This document shows positions 12,549 through 24,448 of a DNA stretch of 64,000 bases, piece after piece. The first letter of the stretch is position 1. Each line of letters starts with the position of its first letter. The translations under genes were made by a program, and so were the position numbers. Under the pieces are notes generated by a model. The model was not told the origin of the DNA. It did no database searches and was given only the letters and a program-made list of their open reading frames with translations. Source of the stretch: Dichomitus squalens LYAD-421 SS1 (taxonomy: Eukaryota > Basidiomycota > Agaricomycetes > Polyporales > Polyporaceae); NCBI RefSeq assembly GCF_000275845.1, contig NW_006766909.1, forward strand, positions 213,963 through 277,962. The letters run 5' to 3'.

Positions 12549-15010
12549 ATGGTCACTTCGCCCCAGTCTCCCGCTTCGCCCACGCCACCGGCGCTCGGCA
12601 CCTACATTGACAACGGCGCACTCCAGCTCGTCGAGATCCTTGGGTATGGTGGGTATGGTATCGTCTATCGTGCTGTCGACACTTTCTCGTCAAATCCGAC
12701 ATCGTACGCCGTCAAGTGCCTTCCACACTCCAACAAGCGCTCCGCTGTCCGCCAGCGCCAGCTTCACATGCGCGAGATCACCCTGCACCAGCTCGCATCG
12801 GGCCATCCGAACGTTGTGACGCTCCACCGTGTCATCGAGGACTACCAGTACACCTTCATCGTCATGGACTACTGTTCCGACGGCGACCTCTTTACGCAGA
12901 TTCTGCACCAGCGGCGTTATCTGGGCAATAACGCCCTCATCAAGGAGGTCTTCCTTCAGCTGCTCGACGCGGTTGAGTACTGCCACTCTCTCAATATTTA
13001 TCACCGTGACTTGAAGCCCGAGAACATCCTCTGCTTCGAGGACGGCCTGCGCCTCGCGATCACCGACTTCGGGCTCGCGACTACGGAGCGCATGAGCAAC
13101 GAGTTCCGCACTGGCAGTGTCTACCACATGAGTCCAGGTACGTCACTTCCAGTTCTCCTTTTCTTCGTCTCCCCCTTTGCTGACAACCCTCTGTAGAATG
13201 CCAAGGCGGCTACTTCGCGCCCACGCGGAGCTACTCGCCACTATTTAACGACGTCTGGTCGCTGGGAATCATTCTCCTCAACCTCATCACTGGCCGCAAC
13301 CCGTGGAAGTCGGCGTCGGCGGACGACTGCACCTTCCAGGCGTATCTCAAGGACCCGCACCGTTTCCTCCCCACCGTCCTCCCCATTTCGGAAGAGGTCA
13401 ACCTCTTGCTCACGCGCGTGCTCGAGGTCGATTGGCGCAGACGTATCACGCTGCGCGAGATGCGTCTCGCGTTCAAGTCGATCGACAACTTCTACTCGCA
13501 TGATGTGATCTTCGAGGACTCCATGGCGCGGTGTCCCTGGGAGGCAGGGCTCAACGTTGATCCTGATAGCGACTCCTCCGCCGAGGCGGAGCCCGAGCCT
13601 CAAGAAGTTCCGGAGCAGCAGGAGCAACAGGAGGACTTCGCTTCCGCCTGGAGTGATGGGTCCGACTCCGAGATGGTCTTCGCCCGCGAGAACTCGCTCG
13701 TCCAGAAGGGCACCACCTCTTCCTGGTCTGCCTCCTTCGACGCTCAGCGCGGCGACGACTCGGCTGCCCCCTCTTCCTACTCACGCTCCATGTCCCCCAG
13801 CCCCAACGCCTCGCCCCTATATACTACAACGAAGCTCTTCGAGGCCCTCCAGACCCCCGGACAGAGCCCCGCCTCCACGTACTCTGTTCTGTCTTCCTCG
13901 CCCTCGATCCCGTCGCCGCCGGTGACTCCGCATGCGGGAAGCAACTGGGGGGAGAGCCGTGCGATGCGCCCGAAGCTCGTCCTCACTGTCGACACTGACA
14001 CGCACCGTCCCGAGTACTATGACAACAGCGTCACGATGCTGTCTGCGACCGCATCGTCGATGCATACCGCGCTCGACACCGCGCTCGAGTCGAACTGGGA
14101 CGGCTACGTGTACTCTCCGCTGGTGACTAGCGCGGTCGAGACCGCGAAGCCGTCTCCCTACGGTGACACGCGCGAAGACTTCGGGATGATCATCACGCCT
14201 GCGACCGCCACCGAGGATCACGACATGGACGAGGACGAGTACCCGGAGATCGACACGTACGACTCGCACCCCGGCGCCCCGCGCTCTGAGTCCCCTGTTC
14301 TCGGGCTCGACTTGGGCGCGAACCGCGAGCACAACGTCGTCGACGACGCGCAGTCCGAGTACAGCTGGAAGCAGATCCGCTCCTGGCTGAACCCCTACCC
14401 CCATGCCGCCACAACCACAGCTGCGAACACCACCGCTTCCAACACCCCCGAGTTCTCTTTTTTTACAGTACAAGCGACGCCCGCACCCTCGCGGCAGCCG
14501 TCGCCGCGCGAGCCCGTCACCTGGCCGGCCTTCTCCTTCGGCGTCTCTACCGCGCCGTCTTCCCCGCAGTCGATGCCCGAGAAGCTCCCGCCGTCGCGTC
14601 CCTCTTCCCCCGCGCGCCGCAGCACGGAGCGCAAGGCGCGCACGTCATCCTTCCTTCGTCCCATCCGCCTCGCATTCCCTCGCCGTTCCACTTCGCCTCT
14701 TGGGCGCCGCTCGCGCTCGCCTGGCCGCGGCAAGACGCGGCAGACGGAGTCTGCCCCCGAAGCACTCGCGAACTGGGTGGTGACCGCGTCGACAAGCGGG
14801 TCGCTCGGGCCTCAGGCCTACTTCTGCCTACCGCCGACTGCCGCCGTGCAGCCAACGCACGTCCGCGTGAGCTCTGCGGAGAAGGAGAGCGTGCATCCGA
14901 CGCACTCGACGTTGACGGAGGACGCGCGTCCGCGGCGCAAGCGGCTCCGGTCTGCGCGCGACTGGTTCTCGCCAGGAAAGCTGTTCGCTGCTGTGCTGCC
15001 CTCGTCGTGA
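12549..15010 (+). CDS. Ran1/Ksp1-type serine/threonine protein kinase
   Basis: Two exons (12549-13137 and 13197-15010) give an 800-residue protein. The kinase domain occupies roughly residues 15-320: glycine loop LGYGGYGIVYRA, lysine in YAVKCL, C-helix Glu in HMREI, catalytic loop YHRDLKPENIL, DFG in ITDFGLATTE, and the activation-loop end TGSVYHMSPECQGG, which is typical of the fungal Ran1/Pat1, Ksp1, Sks1 and Vhs1 group. All catalytic residues are present. Members of this group regulate meiosis entry, nutrient sensing or filamentous growth; the precise role here is not known. The C-terminal 480 residues are low-complexity, rich in Ser, Pro and acidic residues, and end in a basic Arg/Ser stretch, likely a disordered regulatory tail. 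The ATG at 12549 was chosen because the kinase domain starts right after it; an in-frame ATG at 12375 would add 58 residues. It ends convergently with the F-box gene. Confidence 0.93.
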
Positions 15011-15560
15011 CTCTCTTCTGTGTCGCACTCGTGGTCGTAAGGTTGCTGCATTTGTAACGGTAACTTATTCCGCATTGTCTGTATTGGTCTTGCATTTTTC
15101 TTACTTCTGCATTGCTTTGGCATACACACTCATCTCGCATACACATCATCATCACATCCTGCATTCTCTAATCTTGCATCTGCACTGTTACGACCTTTAC
15201 GATCGCAATTCACACATACCACCGCATTGTTCTTTTCTCTCTCGCAAATTTTGCTGGCATCCGGTGTCACGTGTAGTCTCGTTCTTGTTTCCTTCGTCGT
15301 GTACCAAAAGTTGTACAGTTGTTTTCATATCTTTATCTCGGTAGAACCGTGTACGTTCTAGCTCACATAGTGCCTTGCGATCGGACTGGATCTGTCTCGC
15401 AGCCGTACTTTGTTGTATTACTCTTGTCGTCCCCAGCGGAGACCTCACCTCTACCTATGCCCCTTGTATGCCCCTATGCCACACTATGCACACTCGCAAT
15501 CCCACTCGTTGATATCATTTGCTGATTTGTGTGTGTACCCGACTCCACGCGCCGAAACGA
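15011..15560. other. Convergent 3' intergenic region
   Basis: T- and C-rich sequence between the stops of the kinase (+) and the F-box gene (-). It probably holds both 3' untranslated regions. No gene is seen. Confidence 0.6.
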
Positions 15561-17567
15561 TCAATCGTAGGGGATGAAGTAGCTCTCGATGCCGAGTATC
15601 TCAGGGTCGAGGTCATCCGATCCATCCTGCTGTTGCGCGAACTCCCAACGATTGAGGTCAGCGCTCCAGCGTGTCCTCAGGACTTGTAGAGATCTGTAAC
15701 ATACCATAATTGTGAACCCAGATGTATCAGCAGCAACAACGGCGGGATATTGATCCCAGTCCTTTGCACCGGACACCCGCAGTCCACGATACACGGTGTA
15801 GGGCATACACGCCGTGCACAGTAGAGTTCGGATGGTCTCGTCTGCTGTGTTCAGGGCTGTCGAGTCCAGCACGCGAGAAGTGACCTTGTCTGAGGGTTTG
15901 TATGCGCCGGGACCAGGTCTCGCGAGGGGGTTCAGATCATAGATAAGCACCTCAGCCTCCGCCGTCGCCCGCGAGCCCTCCTCGAACTTCAAGAGAACGC
16001 ACCGTGAACCGAAGGGAGATGCTATAACGCGGACGGGCAAGAATTTCGGTGCTGAGATGTTCAAGAGGAGCGCGCCACCGGGTGCCCAGTCTGCCCACTG
16101 GACGACCTGAGCTAGTCCCTGTGCTTTATTTGGTTCATAGTGGCGTGCAAGGAGATTGCGAAACGTAGAGAGGGCAAATAGTGAGGGCCGGGTGCGATCC
16201 TCGGACCACTCTTCATCCATCTCCAGGTCGACGGCGATGGTCGCGAGCCCAGGGTCGGGCCAGAAGGGAACGGAGGCCCGAGGGGCGGAGGGGATGCAGG
16301 ACTCATGAACCTTGGCTTCTGCTGTACGCCGTGGAAGCATCATTGCAAGGACCGGCTGCAGTGTCGGGTGTAAGCTCTTGCCACTAGCACTGTGTGGTTC
16401 ACTTGGAGAAGGATTGGATGGCTGGGATATGCGGTATACGAGGAGCTCGCGTACGTCCCAGGAATGGGCGGAGACAACGATTTGAGAGTGGTCAATGAAG
16501 GCGAACGAGACATCTTCACTGAAGTCGTGATGCTGAAGCGTACACGTGCAGGAAAGTCATGAACATGATACGCATTGCGCGCAGCGAGCTGATTAGCACT
16601 TACCCATACTCGACCGCCTGTCTTCCAATTCCAAACTTCGATCTCAGTAGCGACAGAATCGCGTTGACAAACGTGTATCCATGCCAGGTAGTCGCCGCAT
16701 ATCTGTGTCCCCCACATTCCCTTGGATGTTGGGAACTCTAGCGGGTAAGGAGTGCTTGTATGCAGGAAAGGCGCTGCGGCATCCGGATGTGATGATTCCG
16801 GATAATTCAGTTTACGGAGATGAATTTTTAGGTCCCTGAACGCGGATAGAACCGCCATAGAATTAAGCTCCGCAGGATGAGCCCATACAAGGAGCAAGCC
16901 ACTCACTCGCTCGCCTCTGTTGCATACTGGGTTGCAACCAGTAAATCTTGCTGAACGTCCACAGCGACGGTATAGGTTGTCTTTGCCTGGAAAGCGGGCA
17001 ACCACCGCCCATTCCCGTGGCCTGGCGTGAAGCTCGGGGGACAATAGATCATCGTCTCGCCCTCTCCAGGCTCATGTAATGCATACGTGTGCGAGCTGCC
17101 CCGGCACAAGATATAGTGCGAATCAAAGCTATCACCGGCCTCAATGCAGAAGGCGCGGCGACAGGTGAACTCGCCTCGACGGGCCCGAGTAGCGTACGCC
17201 CGGAGCTTCGCAAGCCGTTCGGCGATGCACATAGTCGACGGAGGCCCGTCTATCATCCCGTTCTGTGCGAGTTCAATATTGTATTGCAGGCAGAGGTCCG
17301 TGCCGACGAGTCGCGCAAATGTGTGGCAGACCTAACATCATCGTCAGAAGGGTTAGCTCGGTCTGAGAGAGGCATCCTGGGACAAGGGGGGAAGGGGAAG
17401 CCAACCTGCTTGCAGATCAGGGTTTCGCGAGCATCTAGGCATTTAAAGATGAGTAGCAAGACGTCTTCTGGCAGCTGATCAATGGTATTCCGTTTCTGAC
17501 TCTGGTCGCTCCTGTCGTTTTCTGTCCCCCACTCATCACTGCGACTCGTTAAGCCAGCCATTCTCAT
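15561..17567 (-). CDS. F-box protein, mushroom type
   Basis: The N terminus carries an F-box near residues 25-55 (NTIDQLPEDVLLLIFKCLDA, then ETLICKQVCHTFARLV), the Skp1-binding motif of SCF ubiquitin ligase receptors. It is followed by the stretch YNIELAQNGMIDGPPST and AERLAKLRAY that is common in large Agaricomycete F-box proteins, and then by a long beta-rich region of about 450 residues (for example WGTQICGDYLAWIHVCQ and SQIVVSAHSWDVRELLVY-type strands) probably forming a propeller-like substrate domain. The CDS has several short introns; the first join (LICKQ to VCHTF) is in phase. Two ATGs lie close together at the start; the outer one (17567) is given. The substrate is unknown. Confidence 0.85.
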
Positions 17568-17593
17568 GCTCGGCGAAAGTTGACGTTATCGGT

Positions 17594-17611
17594 GAGAGAG
17601 AGAGAGAGAGA
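17594..17611. repeat. (GA)9 microsatellite
   Basis: Nine GA units, seen as a CT tract on the F-box gene strand, 27-44 bases upstream of its ATG. Pyrimidine tracts in this position are common around fungal transcription starts, so it may be part of the core promoter. Confidence 0.8.
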
Positions 17612-17637
17612 CGGACGAGGATGCAAACGCCACTGCC

Positions 17638-17646
17638 TTTATATAA
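17638..17646 (-). promoter_or_regulatory. TATA box of the F-box gene
   Basis: The minus strand reads TTATATAAA about 70-80 bases upstream of the ATG at 17567, and the CT tract lies between the two. Position and sequence fit a TATA element. Confidence 0.5.
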
Positions 17647-17876
17647 GGATCGTTCACAGGCTCTGTGCCACAGGCTAGGGCTGACGGCTTCTCTACTTCG
17701 CTCGGTTTAATTCTAGACCGCTGAGAAAACATCGCCCCTTTTCGAGACTTGCATGAACCTAGCATCCAAATTTCTGTCATAGTACGCCTTACCACGATTG
17801 CTGTGCGAATACAGGTACAGATAGAGGCACTTGTGGGAACGTGAATGAAACACAGGGGCGCGAGCCTATACAGACA

Positions 17877-18744
17877 TCATCTTGCGGTTGTCTGTTGCCC
17901 ACCCGTCTTCTCTTGCAGTCGGTCTATGAGCTTCGCATCGGGCGCGACCTGCGCGGGAACCTCCAGCTTCTGCGTTCCCTCCTTGCGCTGGGACCGGCTG
18001 TCGCCACGGAAGCCAAGGTAATACAGGCGTATAGAGTCGCCGCCAACAGAGTCGCTCTATGAAGCGACGTCGTAAGTCAACTGCGGGAATCAAGGAATAT
18101 GGCTCGCGTACGAAGAAGATAGACAGGGAGTGGACATTCGCGAAGGACGCCGTGCGCAAGGGGTACTCGGTCACTCCAACTTCTCCCTCAGATAGGCTGA
18201 TGTTGAGCTGGGGGGTGATGTCCTCTGCTTCAGAGAAGTCGACGATGTTTGAATGGTTCGCGTATATCCGCATTCGTCGGGGTGTCAGTTCACCTCGGCC
18301 TGGATCACCGAACACGGTCAGCGGAAGACCTACGAGGCCAATCCAGTTGTACACGCACCTAGCTTGAGCAGAACGGAACGCAGACGGACGTTCTGCGTGA
18401 ACGGAACATGGATAATGATCTGCATGGTCGAGACGCGTGCTTAGATCCACATTCACGCTGGTCCAAGGGTTGTGTACGGCTGGAGCATGCTCACACACCT
18501 GATCGTCCACGCCCGACTCGGCAAACTTGGAAGTGTCCTCCCTCTCATCCCATGGCTTGATCAGGGCCCGGGCGTCCTCTGGAACGGTCAGGTTCAAGCC
18601 GTGCACGCTTGACTTGAGATGTTTGCTCTGAGATCAGCAGCACGCACATGTGCAGGCTCACTTCTGTTTGTCAATCGATCCGTACAAGTTCCCCAGGTCT
18701 AGGGATCCCAGTTGTTCTGACACAGAGTCGGCGTCGTGAGACAT
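17877..18744 (-). CDS. PITH-domain protein
   Basis: After a short N terminus (MSHDADSVSEQLGSLDLGNL) the protein shows the whole PITH domain: LNLTVPEDARALIKPWDERE, DTSKFAESGVDDQ, IIHVPFTQNVRLRSVLLKL, RGELTPRRMRIYANH, DFSEAEDITPQLNISLSEGE and a final GFRGDSRSQRKE. PITH domains occur in thioredoxin-like proteins that associate with the proteasome (TXNL1) and in stand-alone proteins (PITHD1). Here no thioredoxin fold is attached and the protein is only about 210 residues, so it is a stand-alone PITHD1-type protein. Five or so introns split it; the stop is 17877-17879. It is transcribed divergently from uS5m. Nothing looks damaged. Confidence 0.9.
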
Positions 18745-18945
18745 GGAGCAGCGAGGTATTCGACGATGGTGGTATCAGTCGAGGCTTGCGTGAGCCCATC
18801 TCGCCGCCACCGCTTGCGCGGCCCGCTGCTTTCCGCTTATGGGACGGGCGCGAAGGTTTCTTGTGGGGCGCCTGCGCGACAGCACGGCGTCGAGCGCGAC
18901 GTTCACCACCTTCTCTCCAACGCCGCCCCTTCCTCGTCGTCCACG
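18745..18945. promoter_or_regulatory. Shared divergent promoter, PITH gene / uS5m
   Basis: Only 201 bases separate the two start codons, so both promoters and leaders must be compressed into this interval. No TATA box is seen, as expected for housekeeping genes. Confidence 0.6.
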
Positions 18946-19926
18946 ATGGCGATGAGCTCAAAAGCCGCAAGGCTGGCCTTCTCTACATCTGCGCGACAAT
19001 CATGTCGTCGCTTCCCTCCTGCCGTCTCCACGTTTCGTCACTACTCCACGCCAACAAAACGAGACATCTTGAGCAACGACGACCTCCGGCGAATAGCTCA
19101 GGAGCACCAGTTCGCAGAAGCGATTGAACAGAGCCAATACTTCCCGAACCTGATGACCCCCGACGCGCTGCTCGACCTCCACAACAGCAAGACGTTCCCG
19201 CCCTCGCGGCACACGCCCTATGCGAACACCGTCGTCGTCCGCAACAACCCCTCCATCTTCCGCGTGGCGCGCGAAATCGAGGAGGGCCAGCGCGAGGAGG
19301 CCGTCGTCGTCGACGAGATCGAGAGCTCGACGGACGCCATGAAGCCCATCAAGTTCCTGCACCTGCCCCCCGGCGAGCTGAACAAGCTCTACCGCGCGTC
19401 CGTCCTCCGCTTCGTCAAGCAGCAGACGGGCAAGGGCAAGATCGAGCGCATCGCCATCCTCATCGTCGTCGGCAACGGCAACGGCCTGCTCGGGCTCGGC
19501 GAGGGCAAGGGCGCGGACTTCCCCTCCGCGCTCGCGAAGGCGTTCCCGCAGGCGGTGCGCAACATGGACTACGTCGAGCGGTTCGAGGACCGGACGATCT
19601 GGACGGAGATGGAGAGCAAGTTCTGCTCGACGCGCATCCTCCTCCGCCCACGCCCCGTCGGGTTCGGGCTTGCGTGCAACCCGATCATCCATGAGGTGCT
19701 GAAGGTCGCGGGCATCAAGGACGCGAGCGCGAAGGTGTGGGGGAGCAGGAACCAGTACCAGGTCATGAAGGCGATCGTGCGCATGCTCTTGCCAGGGCGC
19801 GAGCCGACGCTGATGGGCAACGGCCTTGGGAGGCGCGGGCGGACGATGGAGAAGGGCAAGGAGTTGCGGTCGGCGATGGAGATTGAGCGGGACCGTGGGC
19901 GGAGGATCGTGCCGCTCCATACGTGA
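18946..19926 (+). CDS. Mitochondrial small-subunit ribosomal protein uS5m
   Basis: A single-exon gene of 326 codons. Residues 1-45 form a basic, Ser-rich mitochondrial presequence (MAMSSKAARLAFSTSARQSC...). The S5 core follows: an N-terminal domain around residues 155-215 (RFVKQQTGKGKIERIAILIV, then GNGNGLLGLGEGKGADF) and a C-terminal domain with STRILLRPRPVGFGLACNPI and HEVLKVAGIKDASAKVWGS. uS5 lies at the decoding centre and mRNA entry of the small subunit and affects accuracy. The ATG at 18946 is chosen since it begins the presequence; an in-frame ATG exists further upstream (18736) but overlaps the PITH gene start and encodes no targeting signal. Confidence 0.93.
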   Translation: MAMSSKAARLAFSTSARQSCRRFPPAVSTFRHYSTPTKRDILSNDDLRRIAQEHQFAEAIEQSQYFPNLMTPDALLDLHNSKTFPPSRHTPYANTVVVRNNPSIFRVAREIEEGQREEAVVVDEIESSTDAMKPIKFLHLPPGELNKLYRASVLRFVKQQTGKGKIERIAILIVVGNGNGLLGLGEGKGADFPSALAKAFPQAVRNMDYVERFEDRTIWTEMESKFCSTRILLRPRPVGFGLACNPIIHEVLKVAGIKDASAKVWGSRNQYQVMKAIVRMLLPGREPTLMGNGLGRRGRTMEKGKELRSAMEIERDRGRRIVPLHT

Positions 19927-21032
19927 GCTCGAGGGCACTGCCGGTAGAGTGGTCGCAGCATACGTGTATATTTTGGCTAATTGCAGCACTTGCTCTCGCG
20001 AGCGAAGACTCTGGTTGTCTGCTCGCTGTCTGCATAATATCGTCACTTGCAGTAATGGTTCAATGGTTCTTGTCGGTTTGTATCTGCTTGTCCTGTCCAG
20101 ATTGTCTTCGGGCTTTCTCTCGCCGTCCTTCCTGTTTGTCGTCCGCCCATTGTAACGCGGACAGACGTGGGCCGACAGTGTCGCGCGTACAAAAAGCGCA
20201 GCAAGCGAGCCGACGAGCTGGAGGACAAGATGAGCTAATCGCCGAAATGCTCTTTCCTTCGCTGTCTCTTGTCGCGCACTTCGATAATCCGCTGCGATTT
20301 ATGCATCCTGCAATCCGACGCCGACGCAACTGTATTCTCTTTTCACTACGGCGGAACTTGCGGTGGGTAGTCGCTCCGTATGCATGTCGATATTCGCTGA
20401 AGCACAGTAGAACATATGAGTCTACCTTAATGCGTAAAACGCAGGTTTCTCCATCGACGCGGCACATGTATGATGTCTTATTCCAGGTTGCTGGTAGAAA
20501 CCTGCCGTATGACCTCCAGAACAGCTTCATGACCTCATTCTCACTAGAAGAGGCAAAGAAAAGGAAGCGTGAGGGCTCTTCTATGCGCCCTGATTTTGCA
20601 GATCCAGGGTGTGCCTCCTGTGAATGTCTTGTGCCTTTGATACCAGTGAGGAACACGGTGCGCAGACCAGAAGAGCAATGCAACCGAAAGTGCCCAGCTG
20701 CAGGAAAACAAGCGTGTCTCCATTGATTGTTAACAACGCTGCATCAAGAGCCGACTTCGGTGTACTCATTTCCGCGAGGCAACGACTCCGTTTGTGCGCC
20801 AATGCTCCTCGTCTTGGCGGTGATCTGTCTATTCTGTTCCCAGTTGTGCTGTGTACATTATCCTTGTCTCCTTCGATTTGCTGACATTACAACATCACAG
20901 GTCTACAGACATGTACAATCGAAGCCAGAAATATACAAGAGCGCGACAGCCAGTCACTCGAAGGTCATCATGGAAGGTTTGCAGAGGATCGGGGTGCCCA
21001 TCTCAATCCCAACCGTCTATATCAAGCCGAAG
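19927..21032. other. Downstream flank of uS5m, no gene recognised
   Basis: Overlapping open frames on both strands (for example minus 20060-20683, plus 19923-20726) share no family and no splice logic. Likely the uS5m 3' untranslated region followed by spacer and the 3' flank of the secreted-peptide gene. Confidence 0.45.
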
Positions 21033-21287
21033 TCAGCAAGTAGAGCAGAGGAGCAAAGGTGCAGGCTGCCACGCACTGTCGCTCTTAGGTTCCTCATCGA
21101 CCTTCGGGTGGATGAAGTGGTTCAGGATCGGACCGTCGTTGTTCTCTGTGGTCGAACGACGTCAGCATGGCCTGCGGCAGAGCTGTATGAGGAGTCTGAG
21201 GAACTCACGGCGGCGCTCGAGGGCGGCAGGCGCGGCCTGGACGACCAGCGCAAACGCAAGGACGAGAAGAGCGAGGACGGAGCGCAT
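21033..21287 (-). CDS. Small secreted peptide, 63 residues
   Basis: Two exons (21209-21287 and 21033-21145) are separated by a 63-nt intron with a GTGAG donor, a GCTGAC branch site about 15-20 nt before the acceptor and a CACAG acceptor; together they give exactly 64 codons including the stop. Residues 1-19 are a textbook signal peptide (MRSVLALLVLAFALVVQA). A dibasic pair (ERR, residues 24-26) follows directly and could be cut by a Kex2-type protease, leaving a 37-residue acidic, Pro-rich peptide that starts QNNDGPILNHF and ends in CSTC. No known domain, no internal repeats. The frame is short, so chance is possible, but signal peptide, intron signals and phase agree. Secretion is inferred; function is unknown. 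Confidence 0.55.
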
Positions 21288-22835
21288 GATGGCGTCTAGA
21301 ACGTCAGTGAGGTCAGTGCACTGTTACGGGAAGGAGAGGGGACAAGGGTCACGATACCGTTTGGGGCAGGTCCGGAGGGCGGAGATGGTCAGAGGGCCGC
21401 AAGAGGTGCGTATAAGTACTCTAGGCCCTCTCCGAACCTTCACAGCAATGCGCTGTGCTCCTGGCCCGGCCGCTACGGAAAGGAAGGACAATTGTGGAGT
21501 GGCGGCAAGTCGCACCGCGCGTTGCGTGCTTGCTTCGCGGAGTCAATCTTTTGCCAGTGCGGTACGGCCGCAGGTGCCAGCTTCTGCGCGGGCGCACGCG
21601 CGGTGTTACGCACCGGGGCTAAGAAAGCGTGCGGGAAGCCTGTTGGAAGCTAGAATTGGGTGTCAGGCGAGCGAGGCGACCACGTCCTCGAGACCCGCGA
21701 CACCCCTACAGCCCGTCTGTCGGTGTCGAATGCGGAGTGATGGACCGGACTGATCTCGGTAAACCCCACGCAGTCATCGTGTCGATCGCCTGCAGCATAC
21801 CGCGAGCTTTGTAAGTACTGTTGAGCGTTGCTCGCGCATGTGCACTGTGCAGTGGCTAACGTCTGCAATCCCCATCTGACGCGTTACGACCGCCGCTTAG
21901 CGTGCGCCACAACGGCTTTGGCGGCGGCTATCGCGCTCGTCCGTATATCAGCGACGCGATCGGAGTGGTTTGCACTCCGAAGCTTCCCTCTAAGTAGCAC
22001 ACTCCGGTGAGCCCACTTCCGTCATCAGAAACGCCTAGGCCATTGGCGCATAGCGTGTCGACAACCCGTTCTGGTTGCGCTACTCCCACCCCAACCCCAC
22101 GGACCCACGTGTGCTTATCTGCGGAACAGCAGATGTAAGGCCGGATGAGCGCGCTTCAAATGGGAGCAAGCTGCGTCTCGTGTGCAGACAGGCCGTTAGC
22201 ATTTGCCTCCGAACAGCTCATCGTCTTCTAGTGGTTGATACGCAGGTTGGCGGACTCCAACGACGAGCAAAGGAGACCAGAAGAGGCGGGTTGCATCGCA
22301 CAACGGCGGATGGCCGCATGGCGCCACCCTAGCCTTGTTCGTTCACGGGCCGTTTCTCATGCCGGGAGCTCTCCGGGGCTTAGTGGCAGTGCGCTCCAAT
22401 GGTCTGCTCACAGTCTGTCAGCCGGCCTACATACGTTACCCACCTAATACGCAGTATCCCGCCGGAAGGCTCCTGTGGTACGTACACGCCCTACTGTCCT
22501 GCTATCCCGCGTCCTCCAAGCCCTTTCTGACTAGCTTGTCAGGTAACAGGTCGACCATTCGAGTCCCATTGCCGTCCAGTGGCATCCCATCCTGACATTT
22601 GCGTCGCGGATGACATGGGAACTCGCTAGTATGTCGTCGGTTGCGCCGTTGTAGCGCCGCCCGGCGTCCGGTTATCATGAGAACTTTCGCTTGCAAATAC
22701 CCGCAGCTGGCGTGCAAGCAAAAGCCTCCGCGATTGCAAAGCGTCTAGTGATCGCGCGGCTTCCTTCCCTTCCCCCGACCTTCCCGAGCTGACGACCGAC
22801 TCCCCAGCTCGAGTCCCCTGCGGCTTCCCGCCAAC
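21288..22835. other. No gene recognised
   Basis: About 1.5 kb with short chance frames only. The last 150 bases are CT-rich and form the leader of the membrane protein gene at 22836. Confidence 0.5.
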
Positions 22836-24139
22836 ATGGTGCACTTGACGAACGACCTCACGGCTCTGATTGGGTTTGCGTGCGAGGCTACGCTTTGGGG
22901 TAGGTTCTCACCATTCTGTCTGTTTGGCTTGTCGGACTGATCGTGGGTTCTGATTGCTCTCACAGGAGGGTATGCAATCCTGTTCATCGTCTCGATCATC
23001 CTTCTCCGTCGACGAAGCCTCAAAACGGAGCTGAGCACGCCTGTCGTCGTGGCTCATGTCGCGCTGTTCATAGCTTGCACAGTGCACTATGCGCTAGAGT
23101 TCAATCACTTCTATACGACCCTGGTGCGTCGACTACCTCTTGTGATGCCTGCTGAGCGAGTCGCTGACTACCCAGCTTTGAAGGCGGCAAAGGGCGTAGA
23201 TGGATACGCAAACGAGACGACACAGCTCGTCGGAGCCGACATCTTTCTCTCGCTATGTGATCTTCTAGGAGACTACATCCTGATTTACCGTTGTTGGGCA
23301 CTGTGGGGCCGGAACTACTGGATTATCGCCCTTCCATCCATGTGCGCCATCGCGGGCTTCGGTGCGTGTCGCTCTTCCCTACGCCCCACACTCGCACACA
23401 CATTCCTTCCCAACCGTCCCGACTCCCACGCGCCCGAACGCGCACGCTGACCGCCCGCCTGCGCACCACGCAGCCTGCATCATGCAAGTCGTGCACTACG
23501 TCGTCACGCTCGACCCGACGTCGCCCACCCCACCCAAGCCGATGCTCCCGCTCACGCTCGCGGGCTACTCGCTGCCCCTGTGCACGAACGTCATGGCCAC
23601 CGCACTCATCATCGCCCGCATCTGGTGGCTCTCGCGCCCGACGCCCGGCACGGAGGGCGCGTTCCGCTCCGCGCGTGCGATCTCGCGCTCCGCGATGGCG
23701 ACGATCGTCGAGAGCGGCGCGCTGTACCTCGCGATCCAGCTCACGTACGTCGTGCTGCTCTCGCTCGAGAACCCTGTGGACGCGATCGTGGCGGTGATGG
23801 CCGCGCAGATCTACGTGCGTCCATTTGTGTTTGTGCCTGTGTCCTAGGGGGGGATTGGCGTTGCTGACATGAACGGATCGGGAATTTCAGGGTATCGCGC
23901 CGACGCTCATACTCATCCGCGTCATGCTCGGGCTGTCGGTGGAGACGACGATGGAGCCGGGCGCCGCGACGCCTATGGTCTGGGCGTCGGTGTCGAAGAG
24001 GTACACCACCACGCACGAGCAGAGCAAGATGGGACTCAGCGTGGACACGGGCGGCAGCACTGCGGCGGGCAGCAGCAGCACGAAGGTGTACCACACGGAC
24101 TCGGATTCGGTCGAGATGAAGCCTGTGGAGGAGGTGTAG
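22836..24139 (+). CDS. Seven-helix membrane protein (Agaricomycete family)
   Basis: Four exons (22836-22899, 22966-23361, 23474-23814, 23891-24139) sum to a 349-residue protein. Hydrophobic helices are visible in order: LIGFACEATLWGGYAILFIV, VVVAHVALFIACTVHYALEF, a segment with IFLSLCDLLGDYILIYRCWA, YWIIALPSMCAIAGFACIMQ, LAGYSLPLCTNVMATALIIA, AIQLTYVVLLSLENPVDAIV and a last one around GIAPTLILIRVMLGL. A cytosolic Ser/Thr-rich tail of about 70 residues follows. Proteins of this layout, with IYRCWALWGRN after the third helix, are numerous in mushrooms and have no assigned function. A receptor or transporter role would be a guess. It is only distantly similar in layout to the two paralogues at 44.7 and 58.6 kb. 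Confidence 0.88.
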
Positions 24140-24448
24140 TTGCATCGTTGTTGAACTTTTTAGTGTTATCGCTCCTTTATCGTGCGTTGTACGAACACAT
24201 GTCCTGCGGTGCGGATTGCGCTTTATACCATGTGTATATGTACATCTATTTCTACTACCACAATGCGATCCCTTCTGCCGTCTGCCGTAACGTGAATTAC
24301 ACTTCCGCTAGCCGAATATGAAGAAATGAAAGTCGCGCGATCGCCTCGTCGCAACTGAAAAGATACAAGGCGTCTACTTTACAACAGTGGTCGCGACATT
24401 GAACGAGAACGAAAGGAGCGCATACAATCAGTTTCTCCACAACCAGGT

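Noticed and set aside
14454..14476. TTTTTTTACAG tract in the kinase tail resembling a 3' splice site
   Set aside because: The reading frame is open across it and no matching donor gives a better protein.
13551..14733. Long antisense frames inside the kinase gene
   Set aside because: High-GC third positions of the kinase create stop-free shadows; they carry no domain.
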